From the NCBI GenBank assembly GCA_938041455.1, contig CALITO010000002.1, forward strand, positions 1-64,000: a stretch of 64,000 nucleotides of DNA, in the 5' to 3' direction. Position 1 is the stretch's first letter. The number at the start of each line of letters is the position of its first letter. The translations under genes and the position numbers were made by a program. The stretch comes from an uncultured bacterium. Lineage in GTDB: Bacteria; Armatimonadota; JACIXR01. Below are positions 33,498 to 42,281 of the stretch, piece by piece. The notes beneath the pieces were generated by a model that did not search any database, was not told the origin of the DNA, and saw only the letters and a program-made list of their open reading frames with translations.

Positions 33498-34676
33498 ATG
33501 AGAGTTTTGATGTTATCCTGGGAGTATCCACCTAATATAGTGGGTGGATTATCTCGCCACCTGGCCGGTTTATGCCCCGCCTTGGCAAAGAAGGGGGTGG
33601 AAGTTCATATCCTAACTTCCGCAGGCGCAGGTCTTCCTTCCTACGAGAAACAAGACGGACTTCACATACACAGGGTGGAAGCGAGTTTCATCGATGCTTT
33701 GGATTTCCCCAACTGGATACACCAACTCAATTTCGCCACCCTTCAGTGCGCTATCCCTCTTTTAAACAAGAGGAGATTCCACATAATACATATCCACGAT
33801 TGGCTGAATTGTATGGCGGGCAGGGTCCTCAAACACGCCTATAAAATTCCCTTGGTCGCCACTTTCCATGCCACGGAATTAGGCAGAAGAGGAGGGATAA
33901 GCGAGCCACTTTCCCGCTATATCCACGCACAAGAGTGGCTTTTAGGCTACGAAGCTTGGAGAGTGATAGTTTGTAGCAAAGCAATGAAAAACGAGGTAAT
34001 TAACGCTCTCTCCATCCCCCCGGATAAGATAGATGTTATTCCAAACGGGATCGATTTGGAGAGGTTTGATATAGAAGTTGAGAAAGGTTTCCGGGAAAAA
34101 TTCGTTGCCCCTGATGAAAAGCTCATTCTCTTCGTGGGAAGATTGGTTTGGGAGAAGGGGGTAGATATATTGATAGATTCCGCCCCCTATGTCCTCCAAA
34201 GTTTTCCCAAGACGAAGTTTGTTGTGGTGGGCAGAGGAAATGTAGAGGAATATATTAGACGGGCGAAAAAATTGGGGCTAGAGCACAAATTTTTCTTTAC
34301 GGGCTTTCTGGGGGACGAGGATGTAGCCAAACTTTATAAGTGTGCTGACATCTGTGTATATCCGAGTAGGTATGAACCCTTCGGCATTGTGGCCTTAGAG
34401 GCAATGGCAGTAGGCGTCCCTCCAGTCACTTCCGATGCTGGTGGTTTTCTGGAGACAGTTAGGAATGGTGAGACGGGCATCATCACTCGAAGGGGTGACC
34501 CTGTCTCCCTCGCCCAGGGCATAATTTTTCTGTTGGAGAATCCCAATCTAAGGAAAGCAATGGGAGAAAAGGCAAAAAGATGGGTAATTCGGGAATATCG
34601 CTGGGAGACAAGCGCCGCTCAAACCAAATCCCTCTACAAAAGAGTCCTTACCGAGAGAAAGGAAACTAAATGGTAG
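33498..34676 (+). CDS. GT4 glycosyltransferase
   Basis: A 392-residue GT-B fold glycosyltransferase of family GT4. The N-terminal domain starts LMLSWEYPPNIVGGLSRHLA, as in starch synthase-like and sucrose/trehalose-type GT4 enzymes. The hinge is VIPNGIDLERFD near 180. The donor domain starts ILFVGRLVWEKGVDILI near 213, and the E-x7-E nucleotide-sugar motif is YEPFGIVALEAMAVGVPPV near 291. The enzyme acts in the cytoplasm with an ADP-, UDP- or GDP-sugar; the acceptor is unknown (glycogen, lipid-linked sugar or a compatible solute). GGAGG precedes the ATG at 33498. It stands alone between two divergent or convergent hydrolase genes. Confidence 0.9.
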   Translation: MRVLMLSWEYPPNIVGGLSRHLAGLCPALAKKGVEVHILTSAGAGLPSYEKQDGLHIHRVEASFIDALDFPNWIHQLNFATLQCAIPLLNKRRFHIIHIHDWLNCMAGRVLKHAYKIPLVATFHATELGRRGGISEPLSRYIHAQEWLLGYEAWRVIVCSKAMKNEVINALSIPPDKIDVIPNGIDLERFDIEVEKGFREKFVAPDEKLILFVGRLVWEKGVDILIDSAPYVLQSFPKTKFVVVGRGNVEEYIRRAKKLGLEHKFFFTGFLGDEDVAKLYKCADICVYPSRYEPFGIVALEAMAVGVPPVTSDAGGFLETVRNGETGIITRRGDPVSLAQGIIFLLENPNLRKAMGEKAKRWVIREYRWETSAAQTKSLYKRVLTERKETKW

Positions 34677-34702
34677 GATATAGAAGGTGGACGCTCTTTA
34701 AA

Positions 34703-37258
34703 TTATTCAGCAAAACTGGGTTTTATAATCCTCTCAAATGTCCCCACGGGGTCAGCTAAAAACTGCTTCATTACCGGTTCCTCCCACCAACTATACCAGC
34801 CCGAAAGCTTCGGAGTATAGCCGAGCAACTGGGACGCCCAATCGAGGAGCTTGATACCCGATTGGAGGGAATCCCAACCGAAATAGGCGCATATCCTCAG
34901 CAGTTCCGCCAGTTTTTTAAGCTGGTCAGGTGTAGGCTGGGAAAGTTCCACTCCTCCTTCAGTATATTTCCTCTGGGGAGTTCCGTAAAGGAGTAGGTCT
35001 GTATGAAGGAGTCCCGCTTTTTCTTTCCAAAGCCTGCTCAAATATATCCCGCTATCCTTGCAGGCTTTCTCTGCGGTCTCAAACAATTTATAGAACCTTT
35101 GGAGAAGTTCTGGGGTAAAAAGTTCCTTTGGCGGAGGCTGCCAGGGATTAAAGTCCGCCTTTTCACTATATGCTAATTCCCTTAGAAGGCGGAGATACTC
35201 CTTCATTTGGGGAGCAGCAGGACCGAACCAACCTCGCAGGAAATCGTTGATATATTCGTCAAGGTTAGCCCCGGGATTCCACATCATCCTTGGAACCACA
35301 TAGGAGAACAGATGAGCCAAGTGCATCTGGGCGGGGATACCGCAGATGTAAACTCCCCTTATGTGAAGCCTTTGGTAGAGTTTGAGGTTTTCCAAATAAG
35401 CGAACATAGCAGGAAAGGGAACGACAAGATAGATATAATTCATAGGATAGTCAAAAGTCAGGATGCCCATTCCACCCCCGGGATGTTTTTGTATCCAGCC
35501 GAGTAGCACATCGTAGTTTTCCTTATTGCAGGGAGCCCTCCAGGGGTGGATTTGGCAAGCGCTGATTGGGCAGAACCAGACGAGCACATTCTCTCTTGGC
35601 TTGTATTGCACTGGCGGGCGATAAGCTTTGAGATAGGCAAGCATGGTGACAAATTTATCGGGGTAATGTTGCGCCACAACCTCTCCAATAGCATTTGTGA
35701 ACTGCACCATTCTATCCGCTTTATTATCAGGTTCAACATCCATCGCTATGCATCCCTCACACTGGCACCAAAAATCACTATCTCCCGCGTGGACGGTGAA
35801 ATAGCGGGCATCAGGGCGGGAATCCATTAATTGTAGGAGGTTGTCAAGGATTACCTTCTTTACCTGGGGATTCGAGACGCAGGGGTGAAAGAACACCTTT
35901 TCCTCCCATCCAGTGAAGCGCTTGAGTTCTGGCCAACGCTTGCCATCTATCAGGCAATAATATTCAGGATGTGTCTCCCCATATTTTTCCAGGGGAATGT
36001 AACCGTTCATCGGATGATGCCAAAAGAAAGGCGCACCCAAAACAGCTGGTACCCTCTCTCCAGCGATTGTTTCATCTGTAATACCGGGATCAAGATAGCA
36101 TTTCAGTCTCTCGATCGTCGTATCAAAATAACGCCATTCAAAAGCTGGATTTTCCCTGACATTTTTGACGCTTATCCGCAGTCTCTCGGTTTTGGGGACG
36201 ATCTCCTCTTCCCTAGCCAAGAATCTACAGCCAAGGCTTTCCAAAAAGCGATAGACCGCGAAAATCGTTCCCCTATATCCCTTACCGCATAGCAAGATAT
36301 TTCCCTCTTCCTGTTTGATGACGAAGCCATCATCTCTTAAGCCTTCTAACTCATTAAGTGCCCCCCTCTTCCCCACAAATATCAATCCCTTATCTCTCGC
36401 CTCCTCTAAAATGGGTAGGCGCTTGCCCGTCATCTTCTCAAGATACCTACTTAATTCCTCTCCAGCTGCCCTTTCTATAGGTGAGCCCGGGGGAACGACT
36501 ATCCCTTTTAGCGGGATTTCCTTTCCTTTATCCAAAAGCAATATTTCCCCCTCCCCCTTATCCGCTCTTACTTCCTCACAGGTTATAAGGACGGAGGTTT
36601 TGAGGAAGATGTTATTGCCAAGGGAGGCACCCGGCGCCCAAATCCAAATTGTTCTGTCCTCCTCAGGGAACCAATCGCTTCCCCTTGCATCATGGAAAAG
36701 GAGAGGAACACCCGCTAAAGAGTGGACTACTACCTCAAAACCTTCCTTCGTCTTTACTCGAGCGTTAAAAAAAGCGGGACCATAGTCGGCTGCCTTTAAG
36801 GTTACTCCTTGGGGGAAGGTAGCCTTCGCCTTACCTAAGGGGACCTCCAACTCGTAATCACAACCTTCAACTAATCCCTTAGGGAACATCCCCACTGCAT
36901 ATTCTCGGGGGCCAGGAGGTAAGCCGGGATCATTGAGCTTGAGGGATAATTCTATCAGCACACCTTTCTCGCTTAACTCCAATTCATAAATCCCTTCTAT
37001 TGCTCCATTCTCCCCCTGGAAAGCTATCCCTATTCTATTCCCCTCTATTTTCCCTTCACCCGTGCGGAAGTAAAGATAATCCCCTTGATAATCCGGTTTT
37101 GCCAAAAGTAGATAGGAACCCGATATCACTTTATGTCCTTTCCAAACAACTTCCAACCCTCTGTTGCTCAAGGATAGTTGATAATCTCCCTGGGATAAGA
37201 ACCGCTGCTGGGCTAATCCCAAGAGGGGAAACAAGATAAGCACACCTTTCCATTGCAT
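34703..37258 (-). CDS. exported DUF4838, alpha-glucuronidase-like protein
   Basis: An 851-residue exported protein with signal peptide MQWKGVLILFPLLGLAQQ. After an N-terminal beta domain, residues about 255-375 match the GH67 N-terminal-like/GH20b-like fold (ERAAGEELSRYLEKMTGKRL, LLCGKGYRGTIFAVYRFLES). The region 380-650 is a DUF4838-type barrel: HPEYYCLIDGKRW, YFTVHAGDSDFWCQCEGC near 495, and NVLVWFCPISACQIHPW. A helical C-terminal part follows. DUF4838 proteins are common in polysaccharide loci and are presumed glycosidases; catalytic residues are not established. It has its own promoter and converges on the GT4 gene. Confidence 0.83.
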   Translation of the reverse strand: MQWKGVLILFPLLGLAQQRFLSQGDYQLSLSNRGLEVVWKGHKVISGSYLLLAKPDYQGDYLYFRTGEGKIEGNRIGIAFQGENGAIEGIYELELSEKGVLIELSLKLNDPGLPPGPREYAVGMFPKGLVEGCDYELEVPLGKAKATFPQGVTLKAADYGPAFFNARVKTKEGFEVVVHSLAGVPLLFHDARGSDWFPEEDRTIWIWAPGASLGNNIFLKTSVLITCEEVRADKGEGEILLLDKGKEIPLKGIVVPPGSPIERAAGEELSRYLEKMTGKRLPILEEARDKGLIFVGKRGALNELEGLRDDGFVIKQEEGNILLCGKGYRGTIFAVYRFLESLGCRFLAREEEIVPKTERLRISVKNVRENPAFEWRYFDTTIERLKCYLDPGITDETIAGERVPAVLGAPFFWHHPMNGYIPLEKYGETHPEYYCLIDGKRWPELKRFTGWEEKVFFHPCVSNPQVKKVILDNLLQLMDSRPDARYFTVHAGDSDFWCQCEGCIAMDVEPDNKADRMVQFTNAIGEVVAQHYPDKFVTMLAYLKAYRPPVQYKPRENVLVWFCPISACQIHPWRAPCNKENYDVLLGWIQKHPGGGMGILTFDYPMNYIYLVVPFPAMFAYLENLKLYQRLHIRGVYICGIPAQMHLAHLFSYVVPRMMWNPGANLDEYINDFLRGWFGPAAPQMKEYLRLLRELAYSEKADFNPWQPPPKELFTPELLQRFYKLFETAEKACKDSGIYLSRLWKEKAGLLHTDLLLYGTPQRKYTEGGVELSQPTPDQLKKLAELLRICAYFGWDSLQSGIKLLDWASQLLGYTPKLSGWYSWWEEPVMKQFLADPVGTFERIIKPSFAE

Positions 37259-37293
37259 ATAGTTTCACCTCCAAGAAGAAACCATTGGACGAA

Positions 37294-37322
37294 ATTATAG
37301 TAGATTAACTCGCTTTTGTAAA
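37294..37322 (-). promoter_or_regulatory. promoter of the DUF4838 gene
   Basis: On the minus strand TTTACA (37322-37317) and TATAAT (37299-37294) are 17 bp apart; a GGAGGTGA ribosome site follows before the ATG at 37258. Confidence 0.6.
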
Positions 37323-37461
37323 GTTTTAGGTTATCTCTCATTAGTTGAATATGAGAGAATTTATATGGACATAAAGCAGGGCAAGTGAGTAAAATAAAAG
37401 TTTGGAAATTGTTTAAAGAGCTTTCCCCCTGTCCATCCTTCTCGCAAAGGAGGTTTAAAAT

Positions 37462-38655
37462 ATGAAGAGCGCCCTCGAAAGATTGGCTGAAACTCACCCC
37501 AATCTGGAGATCTGGTGGGATTCCTCACCCTTAATATTTGAACATTGGAAACATAACTTCCTCTCTCAACTTTCGGGAGAGACGCGCGATAAAATGGAGA
37601 AATACATAGAGAGACTCTATCCCAAGGATAACCCCCAAGAAACCATCTTCTCTGGTGTTACTACCAATCCACCTCTCTCCAAAGATGTGCTCAAGGCTTA
37701 CCCTGATGAATGGAATAATTGGACATATAACCTCCTTCGTCTTCATCCCCATCAAAGCGATAATGAACTCGCTTGGAAGCTATACAGCGAGATAGTGAGA
37801 AGAGGAGCGGAGATGTTCATTCCCAAGTTCCGAGCTTCAGGCTATAGGGAGGGGTATATAAGTGGGCAGGTTGACCCTCGCTACCTCACCGATGTGAGGG
37901 AGATGGTGAGGGAAGCAATAATGCTTAACCAGTTAAGCCCCAATATTATGATAAAGATGCCGGGAACGAGGGAAGGAATCTTCGGCATAACTCTCCTTAC
38001 CGCTATGGGTATACCCACTAACTCCACACTCGTCTTCACCATTCCCCAGATCCTAAGGGTTGCTGAGGCAGTAAAGGTCGGTTTGAATCTGGCGAGAGAA
38101 AATGGCCTTGATTTGTCCAGATGGCGTTCCGTCATAACGATGATGCTTGGAAGATTTGAGGATGCAAAGGAGTTCCAAAGACAGGCAAAGGAAAGAGGGA
38201 TAGAGCTCAATGAGGAGATGAAAAGGTGGGCAGGAATAGCTATTTTAAAGAAAGCATATAAATTGTTAAAGGAGGGAAAATACGAGAGCAAACTTCTCGC
38301 TGCTTCAATGCGTGTAGGTCCCACAATCGATGGTAAACTAAGGGTTTGGCACTTGGAAAAAATAGCAGGAGCTGAAGCAGTGCTCACTATTTTTCCCAAT
38401 GTCATAGAGGCTTTTCTTTTGCATTATGACGGGGTAGAAATAAAACCCCAAATAGACGAGGAAGTGCCCCAGGAAGTATTAGATAAACTGCTTCGTATTC
38501 CCTATTTTCTCCAAGCTTACGAAGAGGATGGACTGACCCCAGGGGAATTCGCTAACTATCCCCCAACCCAGGAGACCGCCATCTCCTTCTCTCAGGCTAT
38601 GGATGAATTAGAGGAGTATGTAAGGACTATAAGGAAAAGCATCCCCCTCTCATAA
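37462..38655 (+). CDS. tal: transaldolase-family protein
   Basis: A 397-residue (beta/alpha)8 class I aldolase of the transaldolase family, exchanging three-carbon units between sugar phosphates in the pentose phosphate pathway. SGVTTNPPLSKDV near residue 55 is the first strand with the catalytic Asn/Asp region. IMIKMPGTREG places the Schiff-base Lys at 165. IPTNSTLVFTIPQ and LLAASMRVGPT correspond to later conserved strands. It is longer than the 220-residue MipB/TalC type and nearer to the long transaldolase class; a short N-terminal extension explains part of the difference. AAGGAGG precedes the ATG. It can connect pentoses from glycan breakdown to central metabolism. Confidence 0.88.
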   Translation: MKSALERLAETHPNLEIWWDSSPLIFEHWKHNFLSQLSGETRDKMEKYIERLYPKDNPQETIFSGVTTNPPLSKDVLKAYPDEWNNWTYNLLRLHPHQSDNELAWKLYSEIVRRGAEMFIPKFRASGYREGYISGQVDPRYLTDVREMVREAIMLNQLSPNIMIKMPGTREGIFGITLLTAMGIPTNSTLVFTIPQILRVAEAVKVGLNLARENGLDLSRWRSVITMMLGRFEDAKEFQRQAKERGIELNEEMKRWAGIAILKKAYKLLKEGKYESKLLAASMRVGPTIDGKLRVWHLEKIAGAEAVLTIFPNVIEAFLLHYDGVEIKPQIDEEVPQEVLDKLLRIPYFLQAYEEDGLTPGEFANYPPTQETAISFSQAMDELEEYVRTIRKSIPLS

Positions 38656-38667
38656 TTTGTTTCTTTC

Positions 38668-38697
38668 TTGAGTTTCCCGCCCTCTGGGGTGTATAAT
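38668..38697 (+). promoter_or_regulatory. promoter of the first lptF/G gene (leaderless)
   Basis: TTGAGT (38668-38673) and TATAAT (38692-38697), spacer 18 bp. The ATG at 38704 is 6 bases after the -10 box and has no Shine-Dalgarno sequence, so the mRNA should begin at the start codon. Confidence 0.6.
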
Positions 38698-38703
38698 TTT
38701 TTG

Positions 38704-39789
38704 ATGTTGAGGTTATATCAGAGGTATACGCTGAGCGAGATGGGTCTTCCCTTCTTAGGGGGAGTGGGCATTTTTGCCGTCATCCTTATAGGGAACCTCA
38801 TCTTCTTTCTCATCAATCCTTTAGCGCAAAGAATCATCACTCTATCCGATTTATGGCGGTTAATTCTCTATAAATTTCCTTCTTTTTTGACCCTCTCCAT
38901 TCCTCCCGCTATGCTCTTTGGTTCCTCCCTCGCTGTGACTCGTTTGGGAAGGGAGGGAGAAACGACTGCTATGCGGGTTGCGGGGCTATCTCTGAGAAGG
39001 ATTTTCCTTCCCTTCCTTTTTGCTGGTGTAATGGCGAGCGGTTTCTCCTTCCTCCTCAACGAGGAATTAGTCCCCAAGGGTAATAGAAAAGCGCAGAGAA
39101 TACTCCAAACAGTTTGGTTCGGGCAAGCTAATCCTGTCCCCCTGGAAAGGGTCTTCTTCCAAAGCGATAAGTATACTTTCTACATAGAGAGGGTGGAGAA
39201 GATAGGAAACGAGGTTAGGCTATATAACATCTTAGTGATGGAGATGAAGGGAGGGCGCTTTCCCAATCTCTACACCGCTTTCTGGGGCGCCTGCAGAGAG
39301 GATAGCAAGGTGTGGAGCCTCTATGAGGGCATACTTCACCAATTAGATGATAGAGGGTATGTAAGGCAAGAGGTTAAATTTGACAACGCAGAACTTTCCC
39401 TTGAACGTCCCTTTCAGGACATCTGGCTGGCTCACAGGACGCCCGAGGAGATGAGCGCACGAGAACTCCGCAAGGAGATAAAGACCTGGCAGAAAAGCGG
39501 GGTCAGGAGCGTTGATATTATGCTAATGGAGTATTATTGCAAATTCGCCATTCCCTTCGCTTGCTTGATACTTGCTCTCGTTGCCCCTCCTCTTGCCCAC
39601 CGCTTCGCTAAAAAGGGAGGCAGTATGGGCGGTTTTCTCGTTGCTATTCTCCTCTTCTTCCTCTATTATAATGCTTACCTACTTTTCAGGATGTTGGGAA
39701 CAAACCATCTTCTCCCGCCTTTCCTCGCCGCCTGGGCACCCAACATCGTCTTCGGCGCATTTGGGCTTTACCTCTTCTTGAAAGAATAA
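38704..39789 (+). CDS. LptF/LptG-family permease (first copy)
   Basis: A 361-residue inner-membrane component of the LPS export ABC transporter. Typical layout: N-terminal LRLYQRYTLSEMGLPFLGG and hydrophobic segments; IPPAMLFGSSLAVTRLGREGE near 75-95, the coupling helix region that contacts LptB; a periplasmic beta-jellyroll from about 135 to 255; and C-terminal helices with FAIPFACLILALVAPPLAHRF. A heterodimer of LptF and LptG is needed; the second member is at 47717. Which is F and which is G cannot be told from sequence here. The start is the leaderless ATG. Confidence 0.88.
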   Translation: MLRLYQRYTLSEMGLPFLGGVGIFAVILIGNLIFFLINPLAQRIITLSDLWRLILYKFPSFLTLSIPPAMLFGSSLAVTRLGREGETTAMRVAGLSLRRIFLPFLFAGVMASGFSFLLNEELVPKGNRKAQRILQTVWFGQANPVPLERVFFQSDKYTFYIERVEKIGNEVRLYNILVMEMKGGRFPNLYTAFWGACREDSKVWSLYEGILHQLDDRGYVRQEVKFDNAELSLERPFQDIWLAHRTPEEMSARELRKEIKTWQKSGVRSVDIMLMEYYCKFAIPFACLILALVAPPLAHRFAKKGGSMGGFLVAILLFFLYYNAYLLFRMLGTNHLLPPFLAAWAPNIVFGAFGLYLFLKE

Positions 39790-39807
39790 AAGATAAGGAG
39801 GAGAAAA

Positions 39808-40992
39808 TTGAAAAAGAAAGTCGTTATAGTAATATCGGTTACTCTTGTTCTTCTTTTATTGTCGGGTTGCGGGAGCATTTGGGAACTACTCGGTTTCCAT
39901 GAAAATGGGGGACCCCCGCCGGGGGAGAGGATGTGGACCGTTATGGTGTATATTGCTGCTGCTAACGATATGGAAAGCGTCGCAAGCACCAATATAAACC
40001 AAATGGAGAAGGTTGGCTCCAGCCCCCAGGTAGCAATCCTTGTTCAATTGGATACCAAAAAGTATTGCTACAGGTATTTCATAACCAGAGATAGCGAGGA
40101 GCCAATCATAAATTCTCCAATAATTGTGAAAATGCCCCACCAGAACTCCGGCGACCCCGATGTGCTCACCGATTTCATAAAATGGGGCAAGGAAAATTAT
40201 CCCGCCAAGAAATATGCCTTGATACTTTGGAACCACGGCTCGGGATGGAAGCCAATGTCAACTCGGATCCTACCCCGGGCTATTTGCTTTGATGAAGTGA
40301 GTAATGACGCTCTGGACACTGACGAACTGAGGGAAGCTTTGGAAAATGCCGGGGTGAAGTTAGACTTTTTAGGGATGGACGCCTGCCTTATGCAAATGGT
40401 AGAGGTTGCAACTGAGGTTAAGGATTGGACGCGGGTTATCTGCGGCTCTCAAGATGACGAGCCATGGAACGGTTGGCCTTATGATACCTTCCTCGGTGCC
40501 CTTTCTCAGAACCCCTTAATGGATGCAGACCAAATGGGTAAAACGGCGGTTTCCACTTACATAAACTATTATACGGGCTCTGTTTTCGCCGTTACCCTCT
40601 CCAGTGTGTCAACCTCCCCCCTAACCCAGTTCGCCCAAGTAGTTGATGAATTGGGAGCAAAACTTCTCTCACTCTACCCTTCTCCTGAGGTGGATTCCGC
40701 CATTAGATCAACCCAGACTTTCTCCGATGGAAGTTATAAGGATATCTTTCACTTTGCCCAATTAGTTAGCCAGAAGGTGCCCCTCGCACAAAAGGAAGCG
40801 AATGCCGTTTTGAACCTCAAAAGCCAGTTGATCATCTCCAACGGACAGCTCGGTAGGGAAAATGCCCAAGGTCTTTCCATCTATCTACCCACAAGCGGAT
40901 TCTCCAATTATGAACAATCCTATAGCCAACTTATATTCGGACAACTCGCACCAAATTGGATAAATTTCCTAAGGGAGGTGAACAAACCTTGA
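39808..40992 (+). CDS. clostripain-family (C11) lipoprotein peptidase
   Basis: A 394-residue lipoprotein with TTG start behind AAGGAGGAG, and lipobox LLSGC. It belongs to the clostripain/C11 cysteine peptidases of clan CD. TVMVYIAAANDMESVA opens the domain; ALILWNHGSGW carries the catalytic His143; and LDFLGMDACLMQMVEVA carries the nucleophile Cys193. GSQDDEPWNGWPYDTFL and a C-terminal LSIYLPTSGF follow the family pattern. It is probably anchored facing the periplasm or cell surface and cleaves after basic residues, as known members do. It lies 18 bases after the permease and is coupled to the GH5 gene downstream. Confidence 0.9.
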   Translation: MKKKVVIVISVTLVLLLLSGCGSIWELLGFHENGGPPPGERMWTVMVYIAAANDMESVASTNINQMEKVGSSPQVAILVQLDTKKYCYRYFITRDSEEPIINSPIIVKMPHQNSGDPDVLTDFIKWGKENYPAKKYALILWNHGSGWKPMSTRILPRAICFDEVSNDALDTDELREALENAGVKLDFLGMDACLMQMVEVATEVKDWTRVICGSQDDEPWNGWPYDTFLGALSQNPLMDADQMGKTAVSTYINYYTGSVFAVTLSSVSTSPLTQFAQVVDELGAKLLSLYPSPEVDSAIRSTQTFSDGSYKDIFHFAQLVSQKVPLAQKEANAVLNLKSQLIISNGQLGRENAQGLSIYLPTSGFSNYEQSYSQLIFGQLAPNWINFLREVNKP

Positions 40993-42182
40993 GGAAGGGG
41001 AATAGCAGAATTAAATGGGAGATTTTTGCTCTGCTCGTTATTCTCTGGTCTCCCTTAGCTTTTGGAAAAGAAGTGAACTTTCTAAGGCGCGTAGGTAACG
41101 ATTTATACCTGGGGGAGAAGCCCCTACGCATAGTTTCAGTGAACAAATTCAACCTTTTCCTCAGTTTCCTCAAGGGCGGAGCGGATAGAGAGCAAGCTAT
41201 AAAGGCCATAGAAGAAGCAAGTCATCAAGGATTCAAAATTATGCGCTTCTCAGCCGTCGGTTATTACCCAGTGGATATGAAACATTGGGCAAGAGAGGAG
41301 ATCTATTGGAAGGCATTTGACGAACTCGTGGCGACCGCGAAGAAAAATGGGGTTTACCTCATACCAACACTTAATTGGAATATCTTTCTTTTCCCCGATA
41401 TGGCCGGCGAATGTGTTCAGGATATGCTTCATAACCCCGATTCTCGCTCCCGTCAATATCTATGGCTCTATACCTACCAGATAGTATCCCGCTATAAGGA
41501 CGAGCCCATAATACTTTTCTGGGAACTCACAAACGAGATGAACCTCTTGGCTGACCTCTCTTTTATGCACCCCTATGGTTTCAGCAATGGTAACTGGATA
41601 GAACTCGGCACTTCTTTTATGCGTCTTAGAAGGGACCACTTCACAACTGACGAGATGATCCCCTTCGTAAAAGAATGGGCGAGCTTCATAAAGAACCTGG
41701 ATAAAAATCACCTAATAGGTAGTGGCTTCTCCATTCCTCGCCCCTCAGCCCAACACCTCCGCCTTGCCAAGGGCAAAGGCGATTGGACCGAGGATAGCAT
41801 TGAAGAGTTCGAGACCTACCTTCGTGATGTTCATCCCGACCCTATAGACATAATAAGCATCCATTTCTATCCCGGGGACGGAAATTTGCGTTTCGGGAAT
41901 AAGGATGAAAACTCAGTGAAGGTTCTGGAGATAATCAAAAAGGTAGCAGACCGCATCGGCAAACCGATCTATATTGGCGAGACAGGAGACGACTACTCTA
42001 AAAACCCGGATTCTCTTTTTCTCAAGAATGTCTTTGAAGAAGTTGTGAAGTTGAACATACCTATAACCCTTACCTGGCTCTGGATGACTCCAGGTGACCC
42101 CTATGACATTAGCCCTGAGCGAACCCCTCAAATAGTAGCCCTTATGAGACAAACGAACCAGAAACTTGGGAGAGAAAATTGA
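40989..42182 (+). CDS. exported GH5-like beta-glycosidase (mannanase/cellulase type)
   Basis: A 397-residue exported (beta/alpha)8 enzyme of clan GH-A. The signal segment is RIKWEIFALLVILWSPLAFG. LFWELTNEMNL puts the acid/base at Glu183, and KPIYIGETGDDY puts the nucleophile at Glu331. SVNKFNLFLSFLKGG near the start and IISIHFYPGDGN near 290 fit GH5 enzymes of the endo-mannanase group. The start is TTG at 40989: AGGGAGGTG at 40972-40980 gives ideal spacing and TTGA overlaps the peptidase stop. A longer frame starting at 40956 is rejected. The perfect hairpin at 42224-42257 follows. Confidence 0.88.
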   Translation: MRKGNSRIKWEIFALLVILWSPLAFGKEVNFLRRVGNDLYLGEKPLRIVSVNKFNLFLSFLKGGADREQAIKAIEEASHQGFKIMRFSAVGYYPVDMKHWAREEIYWKAFDELVATAKKNGVYLIPTLNWNIFLFPDMAGECVQDMLHNPDSRSRQYLWLYTYQIVSRYKDEPIILFWELTNEMNLLADLSFMHPYGFSNGNWIELGTSFMRLRRDHFTTDEMIPFVKEWASFIKNLDKNHLIGSGFSIPRPSAQHLRLAKGKGDWTEDSIEEFETYLRDVHPDPIDIISIHFYPGDGNLRFGNKDENSVKVLEIIKKVADRIGKPIYIGETGDDYSKNPDSLFLKNVFEEVVKLNIPITLTWLWMTPGDPYDISPERTPQIVALMRQTNQKLGREN

Positions 42183-42223
42183 AGAGAAGTTTTCCTTCCC
42201 CTTGCGATCTTTTCTTTTAAAAA

Positions 42224-42257
42224 TATGTGGGGCTCGCCATTAGGCGAGCCCCACATA
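42224..42257 (-). terminator. rho-independent terminator of the second fucosidase gene
   Basis: A perfect 15-bp stem (42224-42238 with 42243-42257) closes a 4-nt loop. On the minus strand five T residues follow directly (42223-42219), then AAAAG and more T-rich sequence reading on. It lies 24 bases after the fucosidase stop and could also end the convergent GH5 transcript. Confidence 0.85.
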
Positions 42258-42281
42258 AAGAACTCCTTCACTCAATACACC

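Noticed and set aside
33520..33550. Inverted repeat ATCCACC/GGTGGAT at the start of the GT4 gene
   Set aside because: It lies in conserved coding sequence (the WEYPPNIVGG motif), so protein constraint explains it.
40956..40988. Longer start for the GH5 enzyme at 40956
   Set aside because: It would put charged residues before the signal peptide and overlap the peptidase gene by 37 bases; TTG 40989 has ideal ribosome-site spacing.
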